From NCBI GenBank assembly GCA_913043185.1, contig CAJWMI010000008.1, positions 1-34,992 of the forward strand: a stretch of DNA of 34,992 bases, given 5' to 3'. Below, in pieces: positions 16,694 through 27,558 of this stretch; position 1 is the first letter of the stretch, and every line of letters starts with the position of its first letter. The notes beneath the pieces are model-generated. The model did not search any database and was not told the DNA's origin. It worked only from the letters and a program-made list of their open reading frames with translations. The position numbers were made by a program, and so were the translations under genes. This stretch comes from an uncultured Fidelibacterota bacterium. Its GTDB lineage: Bacteria > Marinisomatota > Marinisomatia > Marinisomatales > UBA1611.

Positions 16694-18657
16694 CTAAATC
16701 CTTCATAAAGTACAAAGCCCGTATAAGAATAATTACTTCTGTAGTCATTTTATTCTGGCTAGTACTTTGTGGAAGATTGTTTAGCGTCCAAATATTCCAA
16801 GGTGACGAACACAGAAAAAAACTGGTCGCACAAGCACATCGTAAAGAATCCATACCAGCAGAAAGAGGAAATATCTTTGATAGAAACGGCGGTGCATTAA
16901 CAAGAAATATAGCTCACCATACAATAAGTGTTGACCCATCTAAGATTACAGAAAAAAAAGCCTTAGCTAAGAAATTGCATAAAATTACGGGTAGGCCTCT
17001 TGACTATTATATAAACAAACTTAATTCGAATAAAAACTTTGAGTTCCTCGAGAGGAACCTAAAAAATAACATAATTGAAGAAAAACAATTTCAATCGTTC
17101 AGCGGATTGAATATAAAAAAACATTACAGAAGGACATATCCACATGGTTCTATCGCTGGACAAATATTAGGATATACTGATACCGATGACATCGGCATAT
17201 CAGGAATAGAAAAAGATTATGATAAATTTTTATCAGGGACACCTGGCCAGGTCATAAAAAGTAAAGGATGGAAAGGTAAATATCAACCTAGGAGTGGACT
17301 CCCATATTTTCCGGCGGTCAATGGTAATAATGTTAAACTCACTATAGATCTAAATTATCAAAGCATTCTTCAAGAAGAGCTCAAAAGAAGAAAAAAAGAA
17401 ACAAACTCAATCTCAGCTATGGGCATCATTATGAACCCTCAAACAGGTGCTATACTTGCAATGGCGTCAGTACCAGATTTTGATAATAATTATTTTTCTA
17501 ATTATAAAATAGATAGTCATCATTGTCGTGCTATCACGGATCAATTCGAGCCAGGATCTACATTCAAAATTGTTGCTGCAGTTGCCGCGTTAGCTGAAAA
17601 TAAAATAAGTCTGACAGAAGAATTCAATTGTGAAAATGGTGTGTTTAAATATTTCGACTCTGAGATTGAAGATCATGAACCATACGGGCTGCTCACTATT
17701 TCACAAATTATTAAGCATTCTAGCAATATAGGAATTATAAAAATTGCAGAAAAATTAGGTAGCAAAACACTACATAAGTACGCAAGGCTCTTTGGTTTTG
17801 GTTTGACAACAAACTTAGGGCTCAATGGAGAAACGTCTGGGACATTGAAACCCGAAAAGACCTGGAGCAGGATCTCCGTCGGCCAAATCTCAATGGGACA
17901 TGAAGTCGCTGTCAGTGCTATACAATTAGCTACTGCTTTCTCTGCTATTGCTAACGGCGGTTATCTGGTAAAACCATATATAGTGGAACAAATAGTTCAA
18001 TCGGATAATAAAATAGAGAAGCATAATAATATTAGCTACAAAAGACAGATTGCTGATGAGAATATTATGAGAGAAATAAAAAAAATGTTAAGACAGGTCA
18101 TTACTAGCGGTACCGGTGTGGAAGCTGAAATAGCCGGTTGGGAGATAGCTGGAAAGACTGGGACCGCTCAGAAATATATCAATGGAAAATATTCTAATGA
18201 TGAATTCATTTCTAATTTTGTAGGATTTTTTCCTGTCAGCGAGCCTCAAATTCTATCAGCAATAATACTTGATGAACCAGATAGTCCTTTGCATTGGGGC
18301 GGAAAAGGTGCGGCAGTGGCATTTAAAAGGATAATGCAAAGAATAATAAATATGGATGATAAAATAACTCCACCAGTCAAAAAACAAGAACCATATGCAT
18401 ATACTGAAAATAGTATCTCCTTAATAGAGTCGAAAAAATTCAATAATCAAATACCTGTTTCGCTGAGCACAATAAATAGTAACAATGGTATTAGAGTTCC
18501 AGATGTCAGAGGTAAAAGCTTAAAGAAAGCGATTAAAATAATTTCTAATGCTGGTTTAAATATAAAAGTAGAAGGTTCGGGTCAAGTTATATCGCAGAGT
18601 CCCAAGCCGGGTACTGTTTTACGTCATAAAGAAATTTGTATGGTTCAGTTAAAATGA
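16690..18657 (+). CDS. ftsI: Septal transpeptidase FtsI (penicillin-binding protein 3 class) with PASTA domain
   Basis: 655 residues. A transmembrane helix (about 11-34) leads into a class B dimerisation domain with the [10 protein letters not shown] motif, then a transpeptidase domain. The active-site serine is in EPGSTFK (near residue 290), SSN follows near 345, and KTG is in [11 protein letters not shown] near 490. A single PASTA domain occupies the last 60 residues ([16 protein letters not shown] to SQSPKPGT). FtsI cross-links septal peptidoglycan with FtsW as partner. The start is TTG, four bases inside the ftsL stop (TTGA), equivalent to the common ATGA junction. The PASTA domain is a feature seen in Bacteroidota/Chlorobiota and Gram-positive homologues and not in E. 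coli. Confidence 0.95.
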   Translation: MTKSFIKYKARIRIITSVVILFWLVLCGRLFSVQIFQGDEHRKKLVAQAHRKESIPAERGNIFDRNGGALTRNIAHHTISVDPSKITEKKALAKKLHKITGRPLDYYINKLNSNKNFEFLERNLKNNIIEEKQFQSFSGLNIKKHYRRTYPHGSIAGQILGYTDTDDIGISGIEKDYDKFLSGTPGQVIKSKGWKGKYQPRSGLPYFPAVNGNNVKLTIDLNYQSILQEELKRRKKETNSISAMGIIMNPQTGAILAMASVPDFDNNYFSNYKIDSHHCRAITDQFEPGSTFKIVAAVAALAENKISLTEEFNCENGVFKYFDSEIEDHEPYGLLTISQIIKHSSNIGIIKIAEKLGSKTLHKYARLFGFGLTTNLGLNGETSGTLKPEKTWSRISVGQISMGHEVAVSAIQLATAFSAIANGGYLVKPYIVEQIVQSDNKIEKHNNISYKRQIADENIMREIKKMLRQVITSGTGVEAEIAGWEIAGKTGTAQKYINGKYSNDEFISNFVGFFPVSEPQILSAIILDEPDSPLHWGGKGAAVAFKRIMQRIINMDDKITPPVKKQEPYAYTENSISLIESKKFNNQIPVSLSTINSNNGIRVPDVRGKSLKKAIKIISNAGLNIKVEGSGQVISQSPKPGTVLRHKEICMVQLK

Positions 18658-20102
18658 ATAATAGTCTTTTTTCATTAGTTGAAGACTTAGTAAAAGCTGA
18701 GAAAAGCTATAAAGAGATCAATATATCTGGAATTAAAACAGATTCAAAAAAAGTTTTGCCTGGCGATTTATTTATAGCTGTTAACGGGAGCAATTTTGAT
18801 GGTCATGATTATATTGATCAGGCGATTAATAATGGTGCAATGGCTGTTATTACTAATGGCAGAAATATGAATATCGATCCAATACCCCAAATAAAGGTTG
18901 CAAACCCAAGGAAAGCCGTTTCTCATGTGTCATCAAAATTATTTGGAAATCCTTCTGAAGATTTAACAGTCATTGGCATAACCGGAACAAATGGAAAAAC
19001 AACAACGGCATACTTGACCACGCAAGCTCTTAATAATGCAGGATATAAAACTGCTCAGATTGGTACAACAGGAATAATTGCAGAAGGATTTGATCAGATC
19101 AAAACGCTAACTACTCCAGATGCAATAAGTTTACAAAATTTATTTTATAAGTTTAAGAAGCTTGGGTTTACTCATGTCGTAATGGAGGTTTCATCGCACG
19201 CGCTAGATCAATACAGAGTAGCAGATATAAAATTCAATATTGCAGTATTTACCAATCTAACTCCGGAACACTTAGACTACCACCCTTCTATGGAAGCCTA
19301 TTATCAGGCTAAATCTCGTCTATTTAAAATGTTAACCATTGATGGTTTAGCAATAATTAATGATAGTGATTTAAATAGTGAAAGACTTGCATCTGAGACT
19401 GTTGCTCCTGTTCTATTATTCTCAAAGAGAAATGGAGATACAATACATTTTTCTAATGCAAATTTGAGCCTAAATGGGATTGAAGGTTCAGTCAAAGCAG
19501 GGCAACTCAAATACAATATCAAATCGAAAATGATTGGTGAGTTTAATCAAGAAAATATACTATCATCCGTATCAATTCTACACTCATTAGGCTTAGAAAA
19601 AGAAAAAATTACACAAGGAATTAATAAGTGTACCAGCGTACCTGGTAGATTAGAAATGTTTGAACTTGCAACAGGTGCTAAGGCAATAATTGACTATGCG
19701 CACACGCCTGATGCATATGAAAAGGTTTTAGGCACACTGCGCGATCTATTAAATAAGGAAAATAATCTATACACGGTATTTGGCGCTGGAGGAGAAAGAG
19801 ATAAGAAAAAAAGGCCGGAAATGGCACGGATTGCTGAATTATTTTCTGATAAATGCTTTATCGCTCCTGATAATCCAAGAAACGAGGATATTGATGATAT
19901 TAATCAGGATATTATTTCTGGATTTACTAAACAGTGCTATCAAATATTCAATGATCGCAGTAAAGCAATAAAATCAGCCTTCGGTTTGGCTAAAAAAAAT
20001 GATATGGTGGTTATACTCGGCAAAGGTCGTGAGGAATATCAGGAAGTAAAAGGTGAAAAATTATTTTACTCTGACCAAAAACTTATAAGAGAATGGAAGT
20101 GA
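18654..20102 (+). CDS. murE: UDP-N-acetylmuramoyl-L-alanyl-D-glutamate--meso-diaminopimelate ligase
   Basis: 482 residues from the ATG at 18654, which overlaps the ftsI stop by four bases (ATGA). A TTG at 18636 would extend it by six residues, but the ATG fits the junction better. MurE adds the third amino acid to the UDP-MurNAc dipeptide in the cytoplasm, using ATP. The P-loop TGTNGKTTT is at about 111-119, the conserved [13 protein letters not shown] region follows, and DNPR is at 406-409. DNPR is the known signature of enzymes that select meso-diaminopimelate, against D(D/N)P(N/A) in lysine-adding enzymes. The cell wall is therefore predicted to be of the DAP type. All three Mur ligase domains are present. 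Confidence 0.96.
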   Translation: MNNSLFSLVEDLVKAEKSYKEINISGIKTDSKKVLPGDLFIAVNGSNFDGHDYIDQAINNGAMAVITNGRNMNIDPIPQIKVANPRKAVSHVSSKLFGNPSEDLTVIGITGTNGKTTTAYLTTQALNNAGYKTAQIGTTGIIAEGFDQIKTLTTPDAISLQNLFYKFKKLGFTHVVMEVSSHALDQYRVADIKFNIAVFTNLTPEHLDYHPSMEAYYQAKSRLFKMLTIDGLAIINDSDLNSERLASETVAPVLLFSKRNGDTIHFSNANLSLNGIEGSVKAGQLKYNIKSKMIGEFNQENILSSVSILHSLGLEKEKITQGINKCTSVPGRLEMFELATGAKAIIDYAHTPDAYEKVLGTLRDLLNKENNLYTVFGAGGERDKKKRPEMARIAELFSDKCFIAPDNPRNEDIDDINQDIISGFTKQCYQIFNDRSKAIKSAFGLAKKNDMVVILGKGREEYQEVKGEKLFYSDQKLIREWK

Positions 20103-21445
20103 GAATTAGTATAAAAAACTCTGAAAGGCTATCGAAAATTATTAAAAATATAACTGGTGTAAGATTGACTAGTCCAATAACAGGGATTACGACTGACAGT
20201 AGGGATTGCGAGCCAGGTGATTTATATATAGCACTATTGGGAGATCGCAGTAATGGTCACCACTATCTTCAAGATGTGGATACAATGGATGCATCTGCGG
20301 CTCTAATAAGTGAGAAAAATCCGAATCAAAAATTAAATCTACATCAAATCATTGTTAAAGACACAAGAAAAGTTTTAGGTCTGATCGCAAATAACTGGCG
20401 TAAAATTTTTAATATACCCGTTATTGCGATTACAGGCTCAAATGGAAAAACATCTACCAAAGAATTACTATATCACGTATTGAAAGGTAAATATAATGTT
20501 CATGCTACCAAAGGTAATTATAATACTTCTATTGGCCTGCCATTGTCTTTATTAGGAATTAATAAGAATCATGATATATCAATCATTGAGATGGGTGCGA
20601 ATCAACCAGGTGATATTGAGTACCTTTGTGAAATTACCGAACCAACACATGGTCTAATAACAAATATCTCATCCTCGCACTTAGAAGGTTTCCAGTCTAT
20701 TGAAAATATTGTAGAAACAAAAGGAGCCTTATTCCATTATCTAGAAAATGGCATATCTTTTATTAACTATGCTGATGATAGAGTAAAATTAATAAATAAT
20801 AGTGGCGATAAAGTGACTTACGGGCTCAATGCAGAATGTGATTTCCCAGCCGATATCCATCATGAGGATGATGGTTCAATACTATTAACAATAGATGCTC
20901 ATGAAATCAAAACTAAGTCAAAAAATCTTTCTTTTGTAAAAAATATTATAGCCGTATCTGCAGTATCAGTGACTCTAGAAATAGAATGGGAATTATTGCA
21001 AGAAAGAATATTGACGTTTAAGCCTCCTAAAGGTAGATGTAAAGTATTAACCTATAATTCAATAACAATAATTGATGACACCTATAATGCAAATTTAGAG
21101 TCTTGTGTTGCAGCCATAGATTATTTAATGGCATTTACTGGATCAGGAAGAAAAATCTTGGTTTTAGGCGACATGTTAGAGCTGGGAGTCGCTTCAACAC
21201 AACAACATGAAAAACTAGGCTCAAAATGTTCTGAGGCAAACCTAGATGCTGTTTTTACTATTGGCAAAGAGACTATGTCAACACAGTCTGCAATCAATGG
21301 TATCCCAATCAACCTACATTACCATAATTCTGATGATTTGATATCATCATTAAAATCTCAATTAAAAGAAAATGATAAAGTTCTTTTTAAAGGCTCTAGG
21401 GGGATGAAAATGGAAAAAATAATATCAGGAGTTTTTGAAGCATAA
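20093..21445 (+). CDS. murF: UDP-N-acetylmuramoyl-tripeptide--D-alanyl-D-alanine ligase
   Basis: 450 residues. MurF adds the D-Ala-D-Ala dipeptide to complete the UDP-MurNAc pentapeptide. The ATP loop is [13 protein letters not shown] (G115-S121), with the [39 protein letters not shown] and LGDMLELG motifs that mark MurF. The ATG at 20093 overlaps murE by ten bases and has AAGAGA just ahead of it. A GTG at 20099 would make a four-base GTGA junction like those nearby and shorten the protein by two residues; either is possible. The D-Ala-D-Ala ligase needed to supply its substrate is not in the cluster. Confidence 0.95.
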   Translation: MEVRISIKNSERLSKIIKNITGVRLTSPITGITTDSRDCEPGDLYIALLGDRSNGHHYLQDVDTMDASAALISEKNPNQKLNLHQIIVKDTRKVLGLIANNWRKIFNIPVIAITGSNGKTSTKELLYHVLKGKYNVHATKGNYNTSIGLPLSLLGINKNHDISIIEMGANQPGDIEYLCEITEPTHGLITNISSSHLEGFQSIENIVETKGALFHYLENGISFINYADDRVKLINNSGDKVTYGLNAECDFPADIHHEDDGSILLTIDAHEIKTKSKNLSFVKNIIAVSAVSVTLEIEWELLQERILTFKPPKGRCKVLTYNSITIIDDTYNANLESCVAAIDYLMAFTGSGRKILVLGDMLELGVASTQQHEKLGSKCSEANLDAVFTIGKETMSTQSAINGIPINLHYHNSDDLISSLKSQLKENDKVLFKGSRGMKMEKIISGVFEA

Positions 21446-22548
21446 TGTTATCCAAGTATTTCTTATCATTAAAAGAATCCATTAGCGTTTTCAACCTTTT
21501 TGATTATATAACATTCCGTTCAGCAATAGCTGCAATGACTGCGCTTATCATTTCATTTATAATTGGTCCATATATAATCAATAAACTAAAAAAACATCAA
21601 ATTGGTGAAGAGATTCGTAATAATGGTCCGAAAACGCACTTAATTAAAAGGGGCACGCCTACTATGGGAGGAGTGATCATAATACTAGCAGCACTCCTCC
21701 CTACCCTTATGTTTTCTAACTTAGATAATACTATGATAAAAATAGTAATCTTATCTACAGTGTGGATGGGGGCAATCGGATTTATTGACGACTATATGAA
21801 AATTATTAAAAAAATAGAAAAAGGTATGATCGCCCGTTATAAAATGATTGGACAGATCATTTTAGGCATTCTAGTTAGTTATTGGATTATCAACAGTAAT
21901 GAGTTTCTGGGTTTTAATACAAAAACTACTGTACCATTTTTAAAGAATATTGAGCTAGATCTAGGCTACATATATCCTCTAATGGTGATAATAGTAATCA
22001 CCGCTACATCTAACGCGGTAAATCTTACAGATGGACTTGATGGACTAGCAATTGGATTGCTAGCTATTTGTTTTTCTGTTTTTTCTGCGGTCTCTTATAT
22101 AACTGGAAGAATAGATTTCTCTGACTATTTAAATATATTATATCTTCCTGGAGCAGGTGAATTAAGTGTTTTCTCAAGTGCCATGGTAGGAGCATGTCTA
22201 GGATTTCTTTGGTTTAATACTGCTCCAGCTGAAATATTTATGGGCGATACAGGATCTTTATCTACGGGTGCTGCATTAGGTACACTAGCTATAGTATTGA
22301 AAAAAGAAATGTTATTGTTCATCATTGGAGGGGTGTTTGTTTTTGAAACTATATCTGTAATAATTCAAGTGCTATTCTATAGATATACAAAGATTAAATA
22401 TGGTGAAGGAAAACGTTTTTTTAATATGGCTCCGATTCATCATCATTATGAATTAGCGGGACTTAAAGAGAGTAAAATTGTAGTCAGGTTTTGGATATTA
22501 GGGATCCTTCTAGCACTATTTTCACTAACAACATTTAAGATACGATAA
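21445..22548 (+). CDS. mraY: Phospho-N-acetylmuramoyl-pentapeptide transferase MraY
   Basis: 367 residues with about ten transmembrane helices. MraY transfers phospho-MurNAc-pentapeptide to undecaprenyl phosphate, making lipid I at the inner membrane. Family motifs are GTPTMGG near 70, WMGAIGFIDDYMKI, the magnesium-binding aspartate-rich loop NLTDGLDGL (193-201), EIFMGDTGSLSTGAA, and the HHHYEL loop near the C-terminus. The start overlaps the murF stop by one base (TAATG). GAAG lies just upstream. All the active-site aspartates expected are seen, and the length is normal. Confidence 0.97.
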   Translation: MLSKYFLSLKESISVFNLFDYITFRSAIAAMTALIISFIIGPYIINKLKKHQIGEEIRNNGPKTHLIKRGTPTMGGVIIILAALLPTLMFSNLDNTMIKIVILSTVWMGAIGFIDDYMKIIKKIEKGMIARYKMIGQIILGILVSYWIINSNEFLGFNTKTTVPFLKNIELDLGYIYPLMVIIVITATSNAVNLTDGLDGLAIGLLAICFSVFSAVSYITGRIDFSDYLNILYLPGAGELSVFSSAMVGACLGFLWFNTAPAEIFMGDTGSLSTGAALGTLAIVLKKEMLLFIIGGVFVFETISVIIQVLFYRYTKIKYGEGKRFFNMAPIHHHYELAGLKESKIVVRFWILGILLALFSLTTFKIR

Positions 22549-22550
22549 AA

Positions 22551-23933
22551 ATGGATTTTAACATAAATAAAGAAAATCTAATAGGTCAGAAAATTACTGT
22601 TATCGGGTTAAAAAAAAGTGGTTATGCCGCTGCAGTGTTAGGGCATGAATTAGGCGCAAATATATTTGTGAGTGAAATAAATGATGATACAGAAATAATT
22701 AGTAATAAAAACAACTTAATTAAAAAAGGTATTCGGGTAGAAACAGGGAAACATTCAGACCTAGTGTATGATGCTGATTTTTGGGTTATCTCTCCTGGAG
22801 TATCTAAGGATATAGATATTATAAACCAAGCATCAAAATTAGAGATTCCAATTATTGGAGAGATTGAGTTTGCCAGCAGATTCACGAATTTACCTATTAT
22901 CGCGGTCACAGGCTCAAATGGTAAATCAACTACAGTAAATATTTTATATTCAATGTTAAAAACAGATGATCTGAAACCTATACTAGCTGGAAATATTGGA
23001 ATACCTTTTTCAGAAAAAGTTGTTGAAGAAATAAAAAATCCTGATATAGGAAATATATATATATTAGAAATATCAAGTTTCCAGTTAGAGTCTATAGATC
23101 AGTTTAGAGCCATAATTTGTGTCTATCTTAATATTTCGCCTGATCATCTTGACCGCCATAATAATATGGATGAATATATAGAAACAAAACTAAAAATGAT
23201 TAAAAATCATAAGAGCAATGATACAGTTGTATATAATGCAGACGATCCCATTATTAGTTTAGCTCTTAATGATTATAAAATAAACAAAGTTCCATTTAGT
23301 ATATCCAATAAGACTCAATTCTTTAGCGTGAATGAAACAAAAATTTATAATAAAAATAATAAACCATACATCTTTATAAATGATATCCAATTAAAGGGTA
23401 AGCATAATTTATCTAACCTAATTGCAGCGGCAACTGTTTCAAAACTAATGAAAGTAGATGATAAAATAATTAAAAGAACAATGGAAAGTTTTAATGGAAT
23501 TGATCACCGTCTGCAGACAGTAAGAAAGATAAATGAGGTTATATATATAAATGATTCCAAAGCAACAAATATTCACTCAGTTATAGTTGCGATAAACAGT
23601 TTTGAAAAGCCTATTATTCTATTACTAGGTGGTAAAAATAAAAACTCAGATTTTCGGCTACTTCTTCCGCATACCAAACGTCATGTAAAGCACATAGTAT
23701 CTTATGGAGAAGCCGGAGGGGAGATCGCTACCGCTATTGGGGATGCGGTAAGACTCAATCGTGTAAGCAGTCTTAGCCAAGCGGTGGCATCTGCCCATAA
23801 TCTGGCCAGTCCCGGCGATATAATACTTATGTCTCCGGGCTGTGCCAGTTTTGATGAATTCAAAAATTTTGAAGAGCGTGGTAAAAAGTTTACTGGTTTG
23901 GTAAATGATTTAGCAGGAGTAGTATGCGACTAA
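22551..23933 (+). CDS. murD: UDP-N-acetylmuramoylalanine--D-glutamate ligase
   Basis: 460 residues. MurD adds D-glutamate to UDP-MurNAc-L-Ala. The N-terminal domain shows the KKSGYAAAVLGHELG binding region, the ATP loop TGSNGKSTT covers about 120-128, and SSFQLE, NISPDHLDRH and the domain 3 motifs LLLGGKNKNSDF and SPGCASFDEFKNFEERG follow. The SPGxASFDxFxxFxxRG pattern is specific to MurD. It starts two bases after the mraY stop, without a Shine-Dalgarno sequence, and overlaps ftsW by ten bases. Base composition in the last 250 bases is noticeably richer in G and C than in the rest of the gene, but the protein is continuous. Confidence 0.96.
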   Translation: MDFNINKENLIGQKITVIGLKKSGYAAAVLGHELGANIFVSEINDDTEIISNKNNLIKKGIRVETGKHSDLVYDADFWVISPGVSKDIDIINQASKLEIPIIGEIEFASRFTNLPIIAVTGSNGKSTTVNILYSMLKTDDLKPILAGNIGIPFSEKVVEEIKNPDIGNIYILEISSFQLESIDQFRAIICVYLNISPDHLDRHNNMDEYIETKLKMIKNHKSNDTVVYNADDPIISLALNDYKINKVPFSISNKTQFFSVNETKIYNKNNKPYIFINDIQLKGKHNLSNLIAAATVSKLMKVDDKIIKRTMESFNGIDHRLQTVRKINEVIYINDSKATNIHSVIVAINSFEKPIILLLGGKNKNSDFRLLLPHTKRHVKHIVSYGEAGGEIATAIGDAVRLNRVSSLSQAVASAHNLASPGDIILMSPGCASFDEFKNFEERGKKFTGLVNDLAGVVCD

Positions 23934-25075
23934 ATATCACTATTCAGCAATATGACAAACCGTTATTGTTTACCATTCTGTTTCTCAGTGCATTTGGTAC
24001 AATTATGTTGTACAGTGCTAGTTGGAATGAATCCTATATTCGATCTGGTGGACTAACAGAATCATTATTTTTAGAGGGACATTTAAAAAGGGTTTCTCTC
24101 GGTTTCTTATGTTTGTTTGCTTTCCTAATTATTGATTATAGAAACCTTAAGCCAATGGCTCCATATTTATTAACAATTTCCTTCTGTCTTTTAATAATAA
24201 CAAAAGGATACTATCTAGTGAAAGATATTAATAGCCCTGCTAGGTGGCTGCACTTAGGTGTTTTTTCGATTCAAACTTCGGACATTGCGAGGCTATCACT
24301 AATAATCTTTCTGGCATATTATTTAGATGAAATAAAAATGCAAATAAAAAATCTGTATAACGGTTTTTTACCATGCATCATTATAATGGGCATTATGATG
24401 GCATTTATAGTTATACAACCCGACTTTAGTACTGCATTTATGGTTGGCACTATTGGGATGACGATAATATTTATATCTGGGGCAAAATTATCACATATTG
24501 GCTTTTCAATCTTAGTGGGCATATTGATGGGTATTCCAATTATCTACTTTAAACCATATAGATTGGCAAGAATTCTTTCTTGGTTCGACAAAACTGATAT
24601 TCAAACGAATGGATATCAAGCGCATCAGGCATTGATTGCCTTAGGTAACGGTGGGTTTTTTGGAGTAGGGCTTGGAAATAGTACAGAAAAGAATCACCTC
24701 CTTCCTACCCCTCATACCGATTTTATATTTTCAATTATTGGAGAAGAACTCGGACTTTTATTGGGGACATTACCCCTGTTGATTGCATTTATATTTATTT
24801 TTTACAGAGGAATAAAGATTTCACAAAAGTGTACAGATCCATTTGGAATTTTTCTAGCGATAGGAATATGTACAAACATAGTTCTATATGGCTTTGTAAA
24901 TGCTGCAGTTGCTACAGGACTATTCCCTGTTACTGGTTTGCCCATGCCTATGATTAGCTATGGAGGTTCTGGAATGCTTGTTAACATGATAATGGTAGGA
25001 ATTCTACTAAATATAAGTCAAGCAAAACGCAGCATTGGTAGTAGACAAAGCTGGAGTAATCTTAATTTTGGATAA
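23924..25075 (+). CDS. ftsW: SEDS peptidoglycan glycosyltransferase FtsW
   Basis: 383 residues with about ten transmembrane helices. FtsW polymerises lipid II at the septum together with FtsI. The SEDS motifs are PARWLHLG, QPDFSTA, GYQAHQALIALGNGGFFG, PTPHTDFIFSIIGEELG (containing the essential aspartate region) and GLPMPMISYGGSGM. Assignment to FtsW rather than RodA rests mainly on its place between murD and murG. The ATG has a clear AGGAG four bases upstream (close spacing), lying inside the end of murD, with a ten-base overlap. The gene overlaps murG by eight bases if the TTG start of murG is right. Confidence 0.95.
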   Translation: MRLNITIQQYDKPLLFTILFLSAFGTIMLYSASWNESYIRSGGLTESLFLEGHLKRVSLGFLCLFAFLIIDYRNLKPMAPYLLTISFCLLIITKGYYLVKDINSPARWLHLGVFSIQTSDIARLSLIIFLAYYLDEIKMQIKNLYNGFLPCIIIMGIMMAFIVIQPDFSTAFMVGTIGMTIIFISGAKLSHIGFSILVGILMGIPIIYFKPYRLARILSWFDKTDIQTNGYQAHQALIALGNGGFFGVGLGNSTEKNHLLPTPHTDFIFSIIGEELGLLLGTLPLLIAFIFIFYRGIKISQKCTDPFGIFLAIGICTNIVLYGFVNAAVATGLFPVTGLPMPMISYGGSGMLVNMIMVGILLNISQAKRSIGSRQSWSNLNFG

Positions 25076-26174
25076 TTATAAAATAATAATAGCTGGTGGT
25101 GGAACAGGTGGACACTTATTCCCAGCCATTGCAATTGGCGAAGAATTAAAAGAACGTATTCCTCAAGTTCAAATACATTTTATTGGATCAGTCTTTGGAC
25201 TAGAAGCAAAAGTGTTTCCAGTAAAAGATTTATTGCATACTCTTTTACCAATAAGAGGTTTGCAAAGAGGTTTTAGTTTTGATAGTCTTATAAAAAATCT
25301 CTTACTCCCTTTTAGAATTATTTCCTCATTATTAAAAATCAGAACACTATTTAAAGATTTTGAGCCTTCATTAGTTATTGGCACCGGAGGATATGCTAGT
25401 GCTCTTCCCCTGTTAATGGCAACTATACAAAAAACTTCAATCCCAATTATTCTTCAAGAACAAAATTCTTTCCCTGGTATCACAACTAGATGGTTCGCTA
25501 ATAAAGCAAGTTTGATTTGTGTTGCATTTAAAATTTATGACAAAAGTTTAAACCATAAAGTTGCCTTAACAGGCAATCCAATAAGAAATAATATTGTTTT
25601 AGGGGAAAAATCATTAGCCTTAAAAGAATACAATCTAGATGAACAAAAAAAAACAGTGTTTGTTTTTGGTGGGAGTCAGGGCTCAGCATTTTTAAATAAA
25701 TCAATGGAGAAAATCGTAAATAGATTTAATGGCATTCCTGTTCAGGTTTTATGGCAAACCGGTGATAAAGAATACAATAATTATAAGAAATATATGAGTG
25801 GCTCAATCAAAGTGACACCATTTATAAATGATATGGCAAGTGCTTATAAACTATCCGATTTAGTAGTATGCAGAAGCGGCGCTCTAACCCTGTCAGAAGT
25901 TACAGCATGTGGTAAACCTAGTATATTAATACCATTTGCAGCCGCTGCTGGAAATCACCAATTAAAAAATGCTAAAACATTGTACCAAACTGGTGCATCG
26001 ATTCTTATTGAGGAGAAAAATCTAAATTCTGACAGTTTATTTAAAAAAATCAACCACCTAGTGAATAATAAAGTAAAGTTAGATGAAATGTCATCAATTT
26101 CAAAAACTTTGGGTAAACCTAATGCTACAAAAAAAATAGTTGATCATATAATGGAAATAAGCTCTAATGTTTAA
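25068..26174 (+). CDS. murG: UDP-N-acetylglucosamine--undecaprenyl-pyrophosphoryl-MurNAc-pentapeptide transferase
   Basis: 368 residues from TTG at 25068. MurG makes lipid II by adding GlcNAc to lipid I on the cytoplasmic face. The glycine-rich IIIAGGGTGGHLFPAIAIG loop opens the N-terminal domain, GTGGYAS and EQNSFPG follow, and the C-terminal domain has FGGSQGSAFLN and CRSGALTLSEV with the expected nucleotide-sugar-binding residues. Translation further upstream (TTG at 25035) would add eleven residues inside ftsW. The 25068 start gives the usual short N-terminus before the first strand and an eight-base overlap with ftsW. No ATG is available in this region. It overlaps murC by eight bases. 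Confidence 0.94.
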   Translation: MDNYKIIIAGGGTGGHLFPAIAIGEELKERIPQVQIHFIGSVFGLEAKVFPVKDLLHTLLPIRGLQRGFSFDSLIKNLLLPFRIISSLLKIRTLFKDFEPSLVIGTGGYASALPLLMATIQKTSIPIILQEQNSFPGITTRWFANKASLICVAFKIYDKSLNHKVALTGNPIRNNIVLGEKSLALKEYNLDEQKKTVFVFGGSQGSAFLNKSMEKIVNRFNGIPVQVLWQTGDKEYNNYKKYMSGSIKVTPFINDMASAYKLSDLVVCRSGALTLSEVTACGKPSILIPFAAAAGNHQLKNAKTLYQTGASILIEEKNLNSDSLFKKINHLVNNKVKLDEMSSISKTLGKPNATKKIVDHIMEISSNV

Positions 26175-27552
26175 AAAAGTTAACTGTATTCACTTTGTAG
26201 GCATTGGCGGTATCGGAATGAGTGGTATTGCCGAACTTCTAATGAACCTTGGGTTTCAAGTCACTGGATCTGATATAAATCATTCAGAGAATGTAAAAAG
26301 ATTAGAATCAATCGGGGTCAAGATTTCAATAGGGCATCATTCAAAGAATATTAATAATGCTGATGCGGTCGTTTATTCAAGTGCAGTCCCAACTGATAAT
26401 CCTGAAATTATTACAGCAATTAGTAAGTCTATACCTGTAATTAGGCGCGCGGAAATGCTTGGTGAGTTAATTAGTCTTAAGCAGACAAGTATTGCTGTTG
26501 GCGGAACTCATGGAAAAACAACTACATCTTCCATGATTGGCATAGTGCTTGAAAAAGCTGGTTATGACCCAACTTTAGTTGTAGGTGGATTAGTGAGTAA
26601 TCTTAATACAAATGTAAAGCTTGGGCTAGGAGATACAATAGTGGTTGAAGCAGACGAATTTGACAGAAGCTTTTTAGCTTTAAATCCAACTATTGCTCTA
26701 GTCACAAATCTAGAAATGGAACACACTGACTGCTACGAAGACCTGGATGATCTTGAAAATGCCTTTTTACAATTTTGTAAATCAGTTCCATTTTATGGGG
26801 AAGTGATACTCTGTGCTGATTCTGAATCTTTGATGAATATAATGCCTAAGATTAAAAAACCGGTAGTAACATACGGGCTGTCTGATAATGCCGATTATCG
26901 CGCAAAAAAAATTAATTACAATAAAAACAAATCAGAATATAATCTATTTCATAAGCAGAAAAATCTAGGAAGAATAAATATTAATGTACCCGGTAAACAT
27001 AATGTATTGAACTCTTTAGCCGCAATAGCATTAGGGATGGAAATTGACATACCATTAGAACAGTTGAAAAATGGCATAAATAGTTACAACGGTGTAAGAA
27101 GAAGGTTTGAAGAAAAGAAAAATAATCGTGATGTATTTGTTGTTGATGATTACGCTCACCATCCTACTGAGGTAGATGCTACAATTAAGGCCGCAAAAAG
27201 TGGATGGAATAAAAAAATAGTTTCAGTTTTTCAACCACATCTTTTTAGTAGAACAAAAGACTTTTTTAAAGAATTTGCAAAATCGCTCTTCGATTCAGAC
27301 GAAATTATTATTACAGATATTTACCCTGCCAGAGAAAAACCAATAAAAGGTGTTAGCTCAAAATTGATAATTAATGAATTAAAACTCCTTGGGCACAATA
27401 ATACTCATTACCTTAATGATTTAGATAATCTAAATCAACTATTAGATGCCATCATTAAACCCGGTGATATGGTAATTACAATGGGTGCAGGAAATATCTG
27501 GAGATATAGTGATAAATATAACGAACACCTAAAAAGTATAGATCTTACCTAA
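26167..27552 (+). CDS. murC: UDP-N-acetylmuramate--L-alanine ligase
   Basis: 461 residues. MurC adds L-alanine to UDP-MurNAc, the first committed amino-acid step. It begins with the HFVGIGGIGMSG nucleotide-binding motif. The ATP loop is GGTHGKTTTSS (112-122), followed by VEADEFDRSFL, the NLEMEHTDCY region, the GVRRRFEEK motif of domain 3, VDDYAHHPTEV and FQPHLFSRTKDF. These patterns are MurC-specific and not those of Mpl. The ATG lies within murG, eight bases before its stop, with GGAAATAAG nearby. Reading order murG-murC-murB is standard. Confidence 0.97.
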   Translation: MFKKVNCIHFVGIGGIGMSGIAELLMNLGFQVTGSDINHSENVKRLESIGVKISIGHHSKNINNADAVVYSSAVPTDNPEIITAISKSIPVIRRAEMLGELISLKQTSIAVGGTHGKTTTSSMIGIVLEKAGYDPTLVVGGLVSNLNTNVKLGLGDTIVVEADEFDRSFLALNPTIALVTNLEMEHTDCYEDLDDLENAFLQFCKSVPFYGEVILCADSESLMNIMPKIKKPVVTYGLSDNADYRAKKINYNKNKSEYNLFHKQKNLGRININVPGKHNVLNSLAAIALGMEIDIPLEQLKNGINSYNGVRRRFEEKKNNRDVFVVDDYAHHPTEVDATIKAAKSGWNKKIVSVFQPHLFSRTKDFFKEFAKSLFDSDEIIITDIYPAREKPIKGVSSKLIINELKLLGHNNTHYLNDLDNLNQLLDAIIKPGDMVITMGAGNIWRYSDKYNEHLKSIDLT

Positions 27553-27558
27553 AAACTA

